From: Bacillus sp. EB106-08-02-XG196
Lineage (GTDB): Bacteria; Bacillota; Bacilli; Bacillales; Cytobacillaceae
Length of the DNA stretch: 64,000 bases
Assembly (NCBI RefSeq): GCF_013396335.1
Contig: NZ_JABWSY010000010.1
Location: forward strand, 207,697 to 271,696
Direction of reading: 5' to 3'
The position numbers and the translations under genes were made by a program. This document shows positions 47,325 through 54,369 of this stretch, piece by piece. Position 1 is the stretch's first letter, and the number at the start of each line of letters is the position of its first letter. Below the pieces are notes generated by a model. The model searched no databases. It was not told the DNA's origin and saw only the letters and a list, made by a program, of their open reading frames with translations.

Positions 47325-48041
47325 ATGAATTCTAAGGATTGTCATTCTGAAGTCCATAACCAAAATCATTGCAAAGGAAATTACAATTCGTGTGTCTCAT
47401 TGGTTCCAATATTCAATCACTTACGAGAGGAACAAATGGATGAAATCATGAAGACGGCCAAATCTGTTACGTATAAAAGAGGAGAAATAATTTATCAGGC
47501 AGGCAGCCAATCCGACTCTCTTTATATTGTAAATAAAGGAAAAATTAGAATTTATCGCCTGTCTGATTCTGGTAAAGAGCAGTTGGTACGTATTCTGAAT
47601 CCAGGTGATTTCACCGGTGAACTTGCATTGTTTAACGAGGCACTCCACGAATCATTTGCAGAAGCTATGGTAGAAACGCAAGTTTGTATGATCAAACGTT
47701 CTGAATTACAAGAGTTTCTACTGAAATACCCTTCCATATCGTTAAAAATCCTAGCAGAGTTTTCGAAAAGATTAGAGCAGTCAGAAAAACAAACAACACG
47801 GTTTGCGACCGAGAAGGTTGAAACCCGGCTTGCACTTTTCTTGGCAGAATGCTTAGATTCCGGAGCGCAGACCATGGAGATTGTATTACCTATGAGTAAA
47901 AAGGATTTAGCTTCCTATCTAGGGACTACTCCTGAAACCATTAGTCGGAAGTTAACCGATCTAGAAGAATGTGGTTATATCAAACAAAAGTCGAATAAGA
48001 ATATTGAAATTATCGATTTAGATGAACTACTCCTTGTTTAA
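47325..48041 (+). CDS. Crp/FNR-family regulator with FNR-like cysteines
   Basis: A 238-residue CRP-fold protein: cyclic-nucleotide-like domain, dimer helix and winged helix. The N-terminus has Cys6, Cys16 and Cys23 with several histidines, and Cys121 aligns with E. coli FNR Cys122 (ETQVCMIK versus ETSMVCEI), so an oxygen-labile Fe-S cluster or other metal site is plausible. The recognition helix has PETISRKL, with the E-x-x-S-R residues by which FNR reads TTGAT. AAGGAG precedes ATG. It follows the ATPase by 26 bases. Lactococcal FLP-type metal or redox sensors are an alternative. Confidence 0.88.
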   Translation: MNSKDCHSEVHNQNHCKGNYNSCVSLVPIFNHLREEQMDEIMKTAKSVTYKRGEIIYQAGSQSDSLYIVNKGKIRIYRLSDSGKEQLVRILNPGDFTGELALFNEALHESFAEAMVETQVCMIKRSELQEFLLKYPSISLKILAEFSKRLEQSEKQTTRFATEKVETRLALFLAECLDSGAQTMEIVLPMSKKDLASYLGTTPETISRKLTDLEECGYIKQKSNKNIEIIDLDELLLV

Positions 48042-48053
48042 AAAAAGAGTATG

Positions 48054-48090
48054 AAAAACTATCAAGAAGGTTTCTTGGTAGTTTTTTTTA
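48054..48090 (+). terminator. Terminator of the metal-ATPase operon
   Basis: AAAACTATCAAGAA pairs with TTCTTGGTAGTTTT (one G-U pair), followed by TTTT. Confidence 0.85.
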
Positions 48091-48112
48091 TTTGAAAAAA
48101 CAATTTTAAAAC

Positions 48113-48126
48113 TTGACCAAGATCAA
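48113..48126 (+). promoter_or_regulatory. FNR-type operator upstream of the mevalonate operon
   Basis: TTGACCAAGATCAA matches FNR consensus TTGATNNNNATCAA at nine of ten fixed bases. Its centre (48119.5) is about 42 bases upstream of the start site predicted from the TATAAT at 48150, the class II activator position. The -35 region is poor, as expected for an activated promoter. Confidence 0.6.
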
Positions 48127-48133
48127 TTAGTAA

Positions 48134-48148
48134 TGATAATCATTATCA
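48134..48148. promoter_or_regulatory. Fur box in the mevalonate operon promoter
   Basis: TGATAATCATTATCA is a perfect 15-base 7-1-7 Fur-box consensus. It lies between the FNR-type site and the -10 hexamer, so Fur-Fe would block the promoter. A paralogue such as PerR or Zur could also use a related sequence, but the Fur match is exact. Confidence 0.75.
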
Positions 48149-48149
48149 C

Positions 48150-48155
48150 TATAAT
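48150..48155 (+). promoter_or_regulatory. -10 element of the mevalonate operon
   Basis: A consensus TATAAT directly after the Fur box, with no convincing -35 hexamer 17 bases upstream (TTAGTA at 48127). Confidence 0.6.
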
Positions 48156-48221
48156 GGGGCTATAGATAGTTAGTGTCATAGTTTTATTTAAATGCCTTTA
48201 GGGGTAAAGGAGTTGGCGTGT

Positions 48222-48485
48222 TTGAAGATTAAGGGAAATCCTTCAATAAAAAGGGAAACGAGTGCAGATAACATTGAGGTTTGGGAGGATCTCGTAAATA
48301 TTAGAAGCCTGGTTCTATCCTTACTTATTTGCAGTACCACCGCACTTGGCGGATATTTCATTGCCCCCAATGAACCTCCTAAACCATTATTTTATGGCTT
48401 AATAGGGGCCTTCATCGGTTTCATTATATCCAGTTTGTTAATAAAACCAAAGAGAATCATTCAAGAGGTACAAAGGGAGGAATAA
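48222..48485 (+). CDS. Small two-helix membrane protein of the mevalonate operon
   Basis: An 87-residue protein with two hydrophobic segments (near SLVLSLLICSTTALGGYFI and LFYGLIGAFIGFIISSLLI) and charged ends. I chose TTG 48222 with AAAGGAG nine bases upstream over ATG 48192, which has none. I do not recognise the family. TctA permeases normally work with a four-helix TctB partner; this protein may fill a similar supporting role for the TctA-like permease four bases downstream. That is inference from position. Confidence 0.65.
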   Translation: MKIKGNPSIKRETSADNIEVWEDLVNIRSLVLSLLICSTTALGGYFIAPNEPPKPLFYGLIGAFIGFIISSLLIKPKRIIQEVQREE

Positions 48486-48489
48486 GGAA

Positions 48490-49845
48490 TTGGATTCAAC
48501 ATTAATTTTGCAAATGGTGGCTGCCGCATTGTTGGCTGCAGCAGCTTACACGGTCATTGGTATTGCGCCAGGAACGGATGAAACGGCAACGATCGCACCA
48601 GTCATTTTAGTCTTAGTTCTATCGGGGTTCCATCCTGCAATTGTGTTGACCTTCTTTATATCAGCGATTGTTGCCTGCAAACTAACCGATTCGATTCCAG
48701 TTGCAGTTGCAGGAATCCCTGGAGGAGTAATGGCAACCCCAATGGTCGAACACGCAATGATTTTAAAAAAACATGGAATGTCGGATGTCAGTATTCGCAA
48801 AATGGCTTCAGGTTCCGTGATCGGAACCTTGGTGGCAGTACCAGTAAGTTTACTTCTAGCCAATGCATTAATACCGATTGCTGATGTTATTAAAGAATAT
48901 GCAAATCCGTTATTTTTCATAGGTGCCGTATTCTTAGCACTTATGTGTAAGAACAGATGGCTGGCACTTGCCACGATTATTCCATTTGCATTATTGATAC
49001 AAGGTCTTCGCCATCTATATTGGGGAGTGGGAGCAGTACCAGAAGGAACCAATGTATTTGTTTCTTACTTCCTAGGAATTACAATCGGGCCAGTTATTTT
49101 GACATTATTTGAACTGTTAAATAAAGAGAAAAGAAATAGTCTAGAGCGGTTTGATAAAAAAACAATCTTATTAAATAAATCGAATGACACAAAAGGTTTT
49201 CCAAATCCATTCAAAATTTTAACGAAAAAAGAGTTAGGAATGAGTACACTTTCTTCTCTAATAGGGTCCCTTACGTTCATTATGAGTCCGGTTGGGATAA
49301 CCATTTTTTTAGGAGAGGTAATCTCAAGTCGAACGAAAGATCCGGTGAAGAAAGCATCCCTTGCTATTGTCAGTATGGAAGCTTTAGCAAATGCAACCTA
49401 TATCGCCGGAACGCTTATTCCTTTAATCGCATTAGGTATTCCGCTATCACCAATGGCTATCGGTCCAGCAAATGCCTTATTTAATGCTCCGCCGGTTTTC
49501 ACGCTAGAGCATAATATGCACCATATCTTATCCTATTCTGCTTTTGTTTGGGCTACGATCATTGGGGCTGTGACAGCATTAGGGATCACCTACTTTGTTA
49601 CGATAAAGTACTCTCAGCAAATTTGCGCTTTTGTTTTTAGAAAAATCCCGCATGAAGCATTATTAGGCTTGTTTATTAGCTTGGTGTTATTACTGGCATA
49701 CATGGACGCAGGCTGGATTAATATTGGCGGAGTTCTCCTAATAGCGCTGGTGGCTGGAATGCTTCATCGCTGGGGTATAAATTATGGTGTTCAATTTATG
49801 GTGCTGTACTCAGCTCCCTGGATTATCACTAAAATAGTTGGTTAA
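48490..49845 (+). CDS. TctA-like permease, candidate mevalonate importer
   Basis: A 451-residue integral membrane protein with about 11-12 helices. The two symmetric glycine-proline motifs (GIAPGTDETATIAP and VAGIPGGVMATPM) are those of the tripartite tricarboxylate transporter TctA/DUF112 family. No TctC-type binding protein is seen. It lies between a promoter with Fur and FNR sites and three lower-mevalonate-pathway genes, so mevalonate is the most economical cargo. Known family cargos are di- and tricarboxylates; mevalonate is a smaller hydroxy-acid. The start is TTG after AAGGAAT. Confidence 0.75.
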   Translation: MDSTLILQMVAAALLAAAAYTVIGIAPGTDETATIAPVILVLVLSGFHPAIVLTFFISAIVACKLTDSIPVAVAGIPGGVMATPMVEHAMILKKHGMSDVSIRKMASGSVIGTLVAVPVSLLLANALIPIADVIKEYANPLFFIGAVFLALMCKNRWLALATIIPFALLIQGLRHLYWGVGAVPEGTNVFVSYFLGITIGPVILTLFELLNKEKRNSLERFDKKTILLNKSNDTKGFPNPFKILTKKELGMSTLSSLIGSLTFIMSPVGITIFLGEVISSRTKDPVKKASLAIVSMEALANATYIAGTLIPLIALGIPLSPMAIGPANALFNAPPVFTLEHNMHHILSYSAFVWATIIGAVTALGITYFVTIKYSQQICAFVFRKIPHEALLGLFISLVLLLAYMDAGWINIGGVLLIALVAGMLHRWGINYGVQFMVLYSAPWIITKIVG

Positions 49846-49861
49846 TTGGAGATGTATAAAG

Positions 49862-50803
49862 ATGATTCAGACAGCTCAAAAATACGCAATTGGCAATGCA
49901 CACGGTAAATTAATTTTAGTTGGTGAACATTCTGTTGTTTATGGGATGCCCGCGATTGCACTTCCTTTTCCATTGTTAGAGGTGGCATCAGCAGTTGAAG
50001 GAAGTTATGAACAAATTATGTTTATTAGTGAGTACTATGAAGGCCCACTTAGTGGGATACCGAAAAAATTACAAGGAATCGCTACGTGTATTTACGAGAC
50101 ATTAGAATACTTAAATCAACCAGCAAAAGGGCTATTGATCCGACTTCATTCCTCCATCCCAATTGGTCGAGGCTTAGGATCGAGTGCTGCAATAGCCATT
50201 GCGATTGTAAAAAGCTTGTTTGCTTATTATGGGCAAAAAGCCAAACCTAAAGAGTTAATGTCCCTTGTTCACACTGCTGAGAAGTTCGCTCATGGAAACC
50301 CTAGCGGGATTGACATGGCAGCAGCTTTTAGTCAATTTCCAATTTGGTTTCAAAAAGGAAAGACAGAATCATTACAAATTGGTGGTCCCCTTTTTCTGGT
50401 AGTAGCAGATACTGGGAATTTTTCTGATACACATGGTGCAGTATCAAGTGTAAGGGACAAGGTATTAGCTGAACCGGAAATGACGCAAAAGGCATTGAAC
50501 ATGCTTGGTGCGATTACACTTGAGGCAAGAGAAGCACTTTATGATGGGGACATGAAGTTATTAGGGGAGTTATTTAATTCAGCACAATCTGGACTTATAG
50601 ACCTTGGCGTCAGTAATGGAGATATTAATAGACTTATAGATGTCGCACGAAAAGCAGGAGCACTTGGTGCAAAATTAACGGGTGCAGGTCGGGGCGGCTG
50701 TATTATAGCTCTTGCGCATAATCTGGCGAATGCAAAGGCAATTGCCAAGTCATTGATGAAGGCGGGGGCATTAAACACCTGGTATTTTTCTGTTGAAAGT
50801 TAG
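49862..50803 (+). CDS. mvk: Mevalonate kinase
   Basis: The enzyme phosphorylates mevalonate at C5. The 313-residue GHMP kinase shows GKLILVGEHSVVYG near residue 14, PIGRGLGSSAAIA (phosphate loop), HGNPSGIDMA and TGAGRGGC. ATG 49862 follows TTGGAG; the upstream alternative at 49838 overlaps the permease end. GHMP kinases can be hard to tell apart, but the VVYG ending, HGNPSGID and neighbours mvaD and pmk make mevalonate kinase the clear choice. Confidence 0.92.
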   Translation: MIQTAQKYAIGNAHGKLILVGEHSVVYGMPAIALPFPLLEVASAVEGSYEQIMFISEYYEGPLSGIPKKLQGIATCIYETLEYLNQPAKGLLIRLHSSIPIGRGLGSSAAIAIAIVKSLFAYYGQKAKPKELMSLVHTAEKFAHGNPSGIDMAAAFSQFPIWFQKGKTESLQIGGPLFLVVADTGNFSDTHGAVSSVRDKVLAEPEMTQKALNMLGAITLEAREALYDGDMKLLGELFNSAQSGLIDLGVSNGDINRLIDVARKAGALGAKLTGAGRGGCIIALAHNLANAKAIAKSLMKAGALNTWYFSVES

Positions 50804-50866
50804 GTATAGAGTGGCCATTCCTTTGGAAACTCAGAAAATAAAAACATAGAAGGCGGGAGTTAAAAA

Positions 50867-51841
50867 TTGAGAGCAACAGCACGAGCTTTTACAAATATTG
50901 CATTAATAAAATATTGGGGAAAACGTGATGAGGAACTTTTCCTGCCAATGAACAGCAGCCTTTCCATTACACTGGATAAGTTCAATACAACGACAACCGT
51001 TGAATTTTGTTCATGTCTCACTGTTGACGTGTTTGTTATCAATAATCAACTTGCAAGTGATTCGGAAATAAGCAAGGTTTCTCGTTTTCTTGACCGAATT
51101 AGGGCAATCTCTGGGAAGGATTTTAAAGCGGTCGTGACCACTACAAACAATGTACCAATGGCGGCTGGATTTGCTTCCTCTGCCTCAGGCTATGCTTCAT
51201 TAACGGCGGCTGCAACAAAAGCTCTTGGTTTAGAGTTAGATGGGAAGGAATTATCAAAATTAGCCCGTCAAGGCTCGGGATCTGCCTGCAGGTCAATTTA
51301 TGGCGGTTACGTGGAATGGGAAAAAGGTGAAAAAGCTGATGGAACGGATTCCTTCGCCAAGCCTATTAAAAGTGAAGAAACTTGGGATCTAAGTATTCTT
51401 TCAGTGCAATTAAACACTGAACCCAAATTGGTAAGTAGTAGAGAGGGGATGAAACGAACGGTGGAAACATCACCCTTTTACTCTGGCTGGTTAGAAGGTG
51501 TTGAACAAGATTTTCTTAACGCTAAAGTAGCGATAAGAAAGCAGGATTTTAAAATTTTGGGAGAGATTATAGAGGCAAATGCATTAAAAATGCATGCAAC
51601 AACACTAGGAGCTAACCCGCCTTTCATGTATTGGAACGGAGCAACTCTAGGTGTAATCCAAGAGGTTCAATTCCTCCGTACAATAGGTATACAGGCATAT
51701 ATCACCATTGATGCCGGTCCAAATGTTAAGGTTCTTTGCCAGCCAAAGGATGAACTGCTTGTATATGATGCGTTGATCAATTTATCCGATGTACAGGATA
51801 TACATGTTTGCCATCCAGGTCCAGGAGTAATGTATTTATAA
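50867..51841 (+). CDS. mvaD: Diphosphomevalonate decarboxylase
   Basis: MvaD makes isopentenyl diphosphate from mevalonate diphosphate with ATP. The 324-residue protein has the signature NIALIKYWGKRDEEL at the N-terminus, then NSSLSITLD, the loop GFASSASGYASL, GSGSACRSIYGG and the catalytic aspartate region TIDAGPNVK. The start is TTG 50867 after GGCGGGAG. It is third of the pathway genes by reaction, second by order. Product use needs no local isomerase if an MEP pathway supplies DMAPP. Confidence 0.95.
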   Translation: MRATARAFTNIALIKYWGKRDEELFLPMNSSLSITLDKFNTTTTVEFCSCLTVDVFVINNQLASDSEISKVSRFLDRIRAISGKDFKAVVTTTNNVPMAAGFASSASGYASLTAAATKALGLELDGKELSKLARQGSGSACRSIYGGYVEWEKGEKADGTDSFAKPIKSEETWDLSILSVQLNTEPKLVSSREGMKRTVETSPFYSGWLEGVEQDFLNAKVAIRKQDFKILGEIIEANALKMHATTLGANPPFMYWNGATLGVIQEVQFLRTIGIQAYITIDAGPNVKVLCQPKDELLVYDALINLSDVQDIHVCHPGPGVMYL

Positions 51842-51892
51842 TTAAAAGTCGATAAGGTTTTGAAAAGACATTTTATGAGGGGATGAATAATA

Positions 51893-53032
51893 ATGGCCTA
51901 TACAAGCTATCGTGTAAAAGTACCGGGGAAACTGTTAATTGCTGGTGAGTATGCTGTTCTTGAGCCTAATCAGCAGGCGATTGTTGTCGCTGTCGACCGT
52001 TTTATTACCGCTTATATTGAACCTAGCATTCAGAATCAGCTCTCCATTCCTAAATACGGATTAGAGCCTATTACATGGGACATGGGGAACAAATTTATTC
52101 ATTCAGACCAACGTTTAAGATTTATCCAAAATTCAATAAATGTAGTTAATCAATATTTACAAGAAAAATCGGTGACATTACGTCCGTTTCATCTAACCAT
52201 TAAAAGTGAACTTGACGACCATGCTACTGGAAAAAAATATGGGCTTGGCTCAAGTGCGGCTGTTGTTGTAGCTGTTATTTCAGCCATTTTAACCCTGCAT
52301 AATGAAGGGAAAATAGAGCCGCAGCTTACTCATATTTTCAAACTTGCTGCCATAGCTCATTTAAAAACCCAAAAAAGTGGATCAGGGGTGGATATCGCTG
52401 CGTCCACATTTGGAGGGTGGCTGGCTTATTCTTCTTTTAACCCTCAATGGGTCGGAAATGAGTTAAGCAGAAGGAAAAGTCTATGCAAACTCGTGGAAAA
52501 GCCATGGCCGAATTTGTCTATCACAGCATTAAACCCACCACCAAAGCTCAAGTTATCGGTTGGCTGGACAAAAGAAAGTGCACGAACTGCACCTATGATC
52601 AGTAAGGTCAAAAAGTATCGTGAACAAAATCAAGATTCATACACACATTTTTTGGAGAAAAGTTCATTTGCAGTTAACCAGATGATTAAAAGTTTTGAGA
52701 AAAAGGATTGTGACGCAGCCATCTTAAGTCTTACCCAAAATCGCAAGGCACTGCAAATCCTCAATGAAGAGGCGGAAATTACCATTGAAACTGAAAAGTT
52801 AGAATCATTATGCAATTGTGCTGAGAAGTTTGGAAGTGGAAAATCATCAGGTGCCGGTGGCGGCGATTGTGGGATTGCCTTTACGACGGGCGACGAGCAA
52901 TTGGAAGAACTCCATAAAGCTTGGCAAAAGGAAGGGATTGTTCCCCTAAGGTTAAGTGTTTCAAAACTGGGAGTCTTTGTAACAGAATATAACTGTGAAA
53001 TGCCTTTGGTTGATTATGTAATGAGTGTTTAA
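51893..53032 (+). CDS. mvaK2: Phosphomevalonate kinase
   Basis: The enzyme converts mevalonate-5-phosphate to the diphosphate. The 379-residue GHMP kinase has VPGKLLIAGEYAVLEP near residue 9, YGLGSSAAVVVA near 118, SGSGVDIAAS and SSGAGGGDCGIAF near 318, as in Gram-positive MvaK2. ATG follows GAGGGGATG. It is the last gene of the operon. Together with mvk and mvaD it forms a full lower pathway from mevalonate to isopentenyl diphosphate, with no HMG-CoA enzymes in view. Confidence 0.93.
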   Translation: MAYTSYRVKVPGKLLIAGEYAVLEPNQQAIVVAVDRFITAYIEPSIQNQLSIPKYGLEPITWDMGNKFIHSDQRLRFIQNSINVVNQYLQEKSVTLRPFHLTIKSELDDHATGKKYGLGSSAAVVVAVISAILTLHNEGKIEPQLTHIFKLAAIAHLKTQKSGSGVDIAASTFGGWLAYSSFNPQWVGNELSRRKSLCKLVEKPWPNLSITALNPPPKLKLSVGWTKESARTAPMISKVKKYREQNQDSYTHFLEKSSFAVNQMIKSFEKKDCDAAILSLTQNRKALQILNEEAEITIETEKLESLCNCAEKFGSGKSSGAGGGDCGIAFTTGDEQLEELHKAWQKEGIVPLRLSVSKLGVFVTEYNCEMPLVDYVMSV

Positions 53033-53098
53033 CGCGTGAAAAATTGATGGATTGTTACAATCCCTTTGTGAAATCTTACACAATGAAGAATAAAGTAA

Positions 53099-53143
53099 AT
53101 GAGAGTCAAAGACCAGGGCGCTCACTAGTCTTTGACTCTCATT
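53099..53143. terminator. Bidirectional terminator between mvaK2 and tatC
   Basis: ATGAGAGTCAAAGAC and its exact complement (53129-53143) form a 15-bp stem around a 15-base loop; ATTT follows. Confidence 0.75.
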
Positions 53144-53158
53144 TACTAAATTGCATGA

Positions 53159-53890
53159 TTATAAAGTTGTGTGGATTAGTTGTTGCTGTTTTCGTTTATA
53201 CACTACCTTAGATAATATAACACTGCACTCATATAGAAAGATAAGTGGGATGATAACTAAAATATCAGATAGTAAATCCGGTGGTGTAATTAAAACGGCC
53301 GTCACGATGAGAACGAAATAAGAGTATTTTCTAATCTTTTGCAATCGGTAGGGATTTAATACTCCAAGACTTGTCAGGAACATAATCACGACAGGAAGTT
53401 CAAACAAGAAGCCAAATGGCAATGTCATATGAAGCAGGAACTGAAAATATTTTTCTGTGGTAAAAAAGGTCATAAACATATCCTCCGATAAGGAGAGAAG
53501 GAATTGAAAGACAATCGGGAAAATCACAAAATATCCAAAGGCTATTCCAATTATGAATAAAAGAAATAAAGCAGGAACATAAGCTAGTGTGACTTTTTGC
53601 TCTGAATCTTTTAATGCTGGACGAACAAACAACCAAACTTGATAGGCGGCTATAGGGATAGTCCCTGCAATGGCAATGACACAGGATAGCATTAAATACA
53701 CCCATAAAATATCGCTAGGGCCTAAAATGGCCAATTTAACCTCTAAATCTTGTACAAGCCATTGATAGATATCTTGAACATAGAGAAAGGCTAAAATGAG
53801 CAAAACTATAAATGTGCCAAGTGTGATAATAAGCCGTTTGCGTAATTCTTCGAAATGACCAATTAGATCCATATCCTGTGGTTTAGACAA
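53159..53890 (-). CDS. tatC: Sec-independent protein translocase TatC
   Basis: TatC is the six-helix receptor of the twin-arginine translocase. The 243-residue protein opens with LIGHFEELRKRLI, the conserved N-terminal element that binds the RR signal, and has the typical FxxPxxF/AFGYFVIFPIV pattern and late ITPPDLLSDIL. At 243 residues it matches B. subtilis TatCd. It is the last gene of a minus-strand operon after phoX, a small cysteine protein and tatA, so it is probably dedicated to PhoX export. Confidence 0.95.
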   Translation of the reverse strand: MSKPQDMDLIGHFEELRKRLIITLGTFIVLLILAFLYVQDIYQWLVQDLEVKLAILGPSDILWVYLMLSCVIAIAGTIPIAAYQVWLFVRPALKDSEQKVTLAYVPALFLLFIIGIAFGYFVIFPIVFQFLLSLSEDMFMTFFTTEKYFQFLLHMTLPFGFLFELPVVIMFLTSLGVLNPYRLQKIRKYSYFVLIVTAVLITPPDLLSDILVIIPLIFLYECSVILSKVVYKRKQQQLIHTTL

Positions 53891-53955
53891 CGGTTTCCCT
53901 CCTTAAAAAAAGATGCAAGCACAAACCTGCTGCTCGCATCTTCCTTAGATAACAT

Positions 53956-54153
53956 TTAAATCGTTTTTTCTTCTTTTTTGGACTGTACTTTATCTGTGGA
54001 ATCATCCGAAACTAATTCACGTGTCGATTTTTTAAATTCCTTTAGGGTAGAACCAACAGCTCGGCCTAATTCCGGCAATTTTGAAGGTCCAAAAATGATT
54101 AATGCAATGACTAGGACGAGAATTAACCCTGGGATTCCTATGTTCTGAAGCAT
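53956..54153 (-). CDS. tatA: Sec-independent protein translocase TatA
   Basis: A 65-residue protein with one N-terminal helix, the hinge [14 protein letters not shown] and an amphipathic helix followed by a charged tail. It forms the pore-like part of the Tat system. AAGGAGG overlaps the stop codon of the gene upstream, indicating coupling. It lies 65 bases before tatC on the same strand. Confidence 0.95.
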   Translation of the reverse strand: MLQNIGIPGLILVLVIALIIFGPSKLPELGRAVGSTLKEFKKSTRELVSDDSTDKVQSKKEEKTI

Positions 54154-54167
54154 GGAATGTTTCCTCC

Positions 54168-54344
54168 TTAGATAACTTTTTGGTTTGTTCTTCTATAATG
54201 TGCAAAATGAAATAGTTTATATTTGGCACTGTTCTTACAAAGATGACAGCGGAAAGTAACATTTTCCTCTTCTGAGATTACTTTAATGTGAGGAACAAAC
54301 ATTAAGCTTAATGCATCCTTGACGTGGTTCGAACAAACAAACAT
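54168..54344 (-). CDS. Small CXXH/CXXC protein
   Basis: A 58-residue protein: [12 protein letters not shown] near the start, then [14 protein letters not shown]. One CxxH and one CxxC pair could bind a single zinc ion. The pattern recalls the Bacillus CXXH/CXXC (BA_5709-type) family, function unknown. ATG 54344 has AAGGAG eleven bases upstream; ATG 54365 would be longer but overlaps phoX with no ribosome site. It sits between phoX and tatA in one operon and its stop overlaps the tatA ribosome site. Confidence 0.65.
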   Translation of the reverse strand: MFVCSNHVKDALSLMFVPHIKVISEEENVTFRCHLCKNSAKYKLFHFAHYRRTNQKVI

Positions 54345-54369
54345 GGTGAGAATGGCTCCTTCCATAGTT

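Noticed and set aside
48546..49052. 168-codon minus-strand frame
   Set aside because: Antisense shadow of the TctA-like permease gene with no ribosome binding site or motif.
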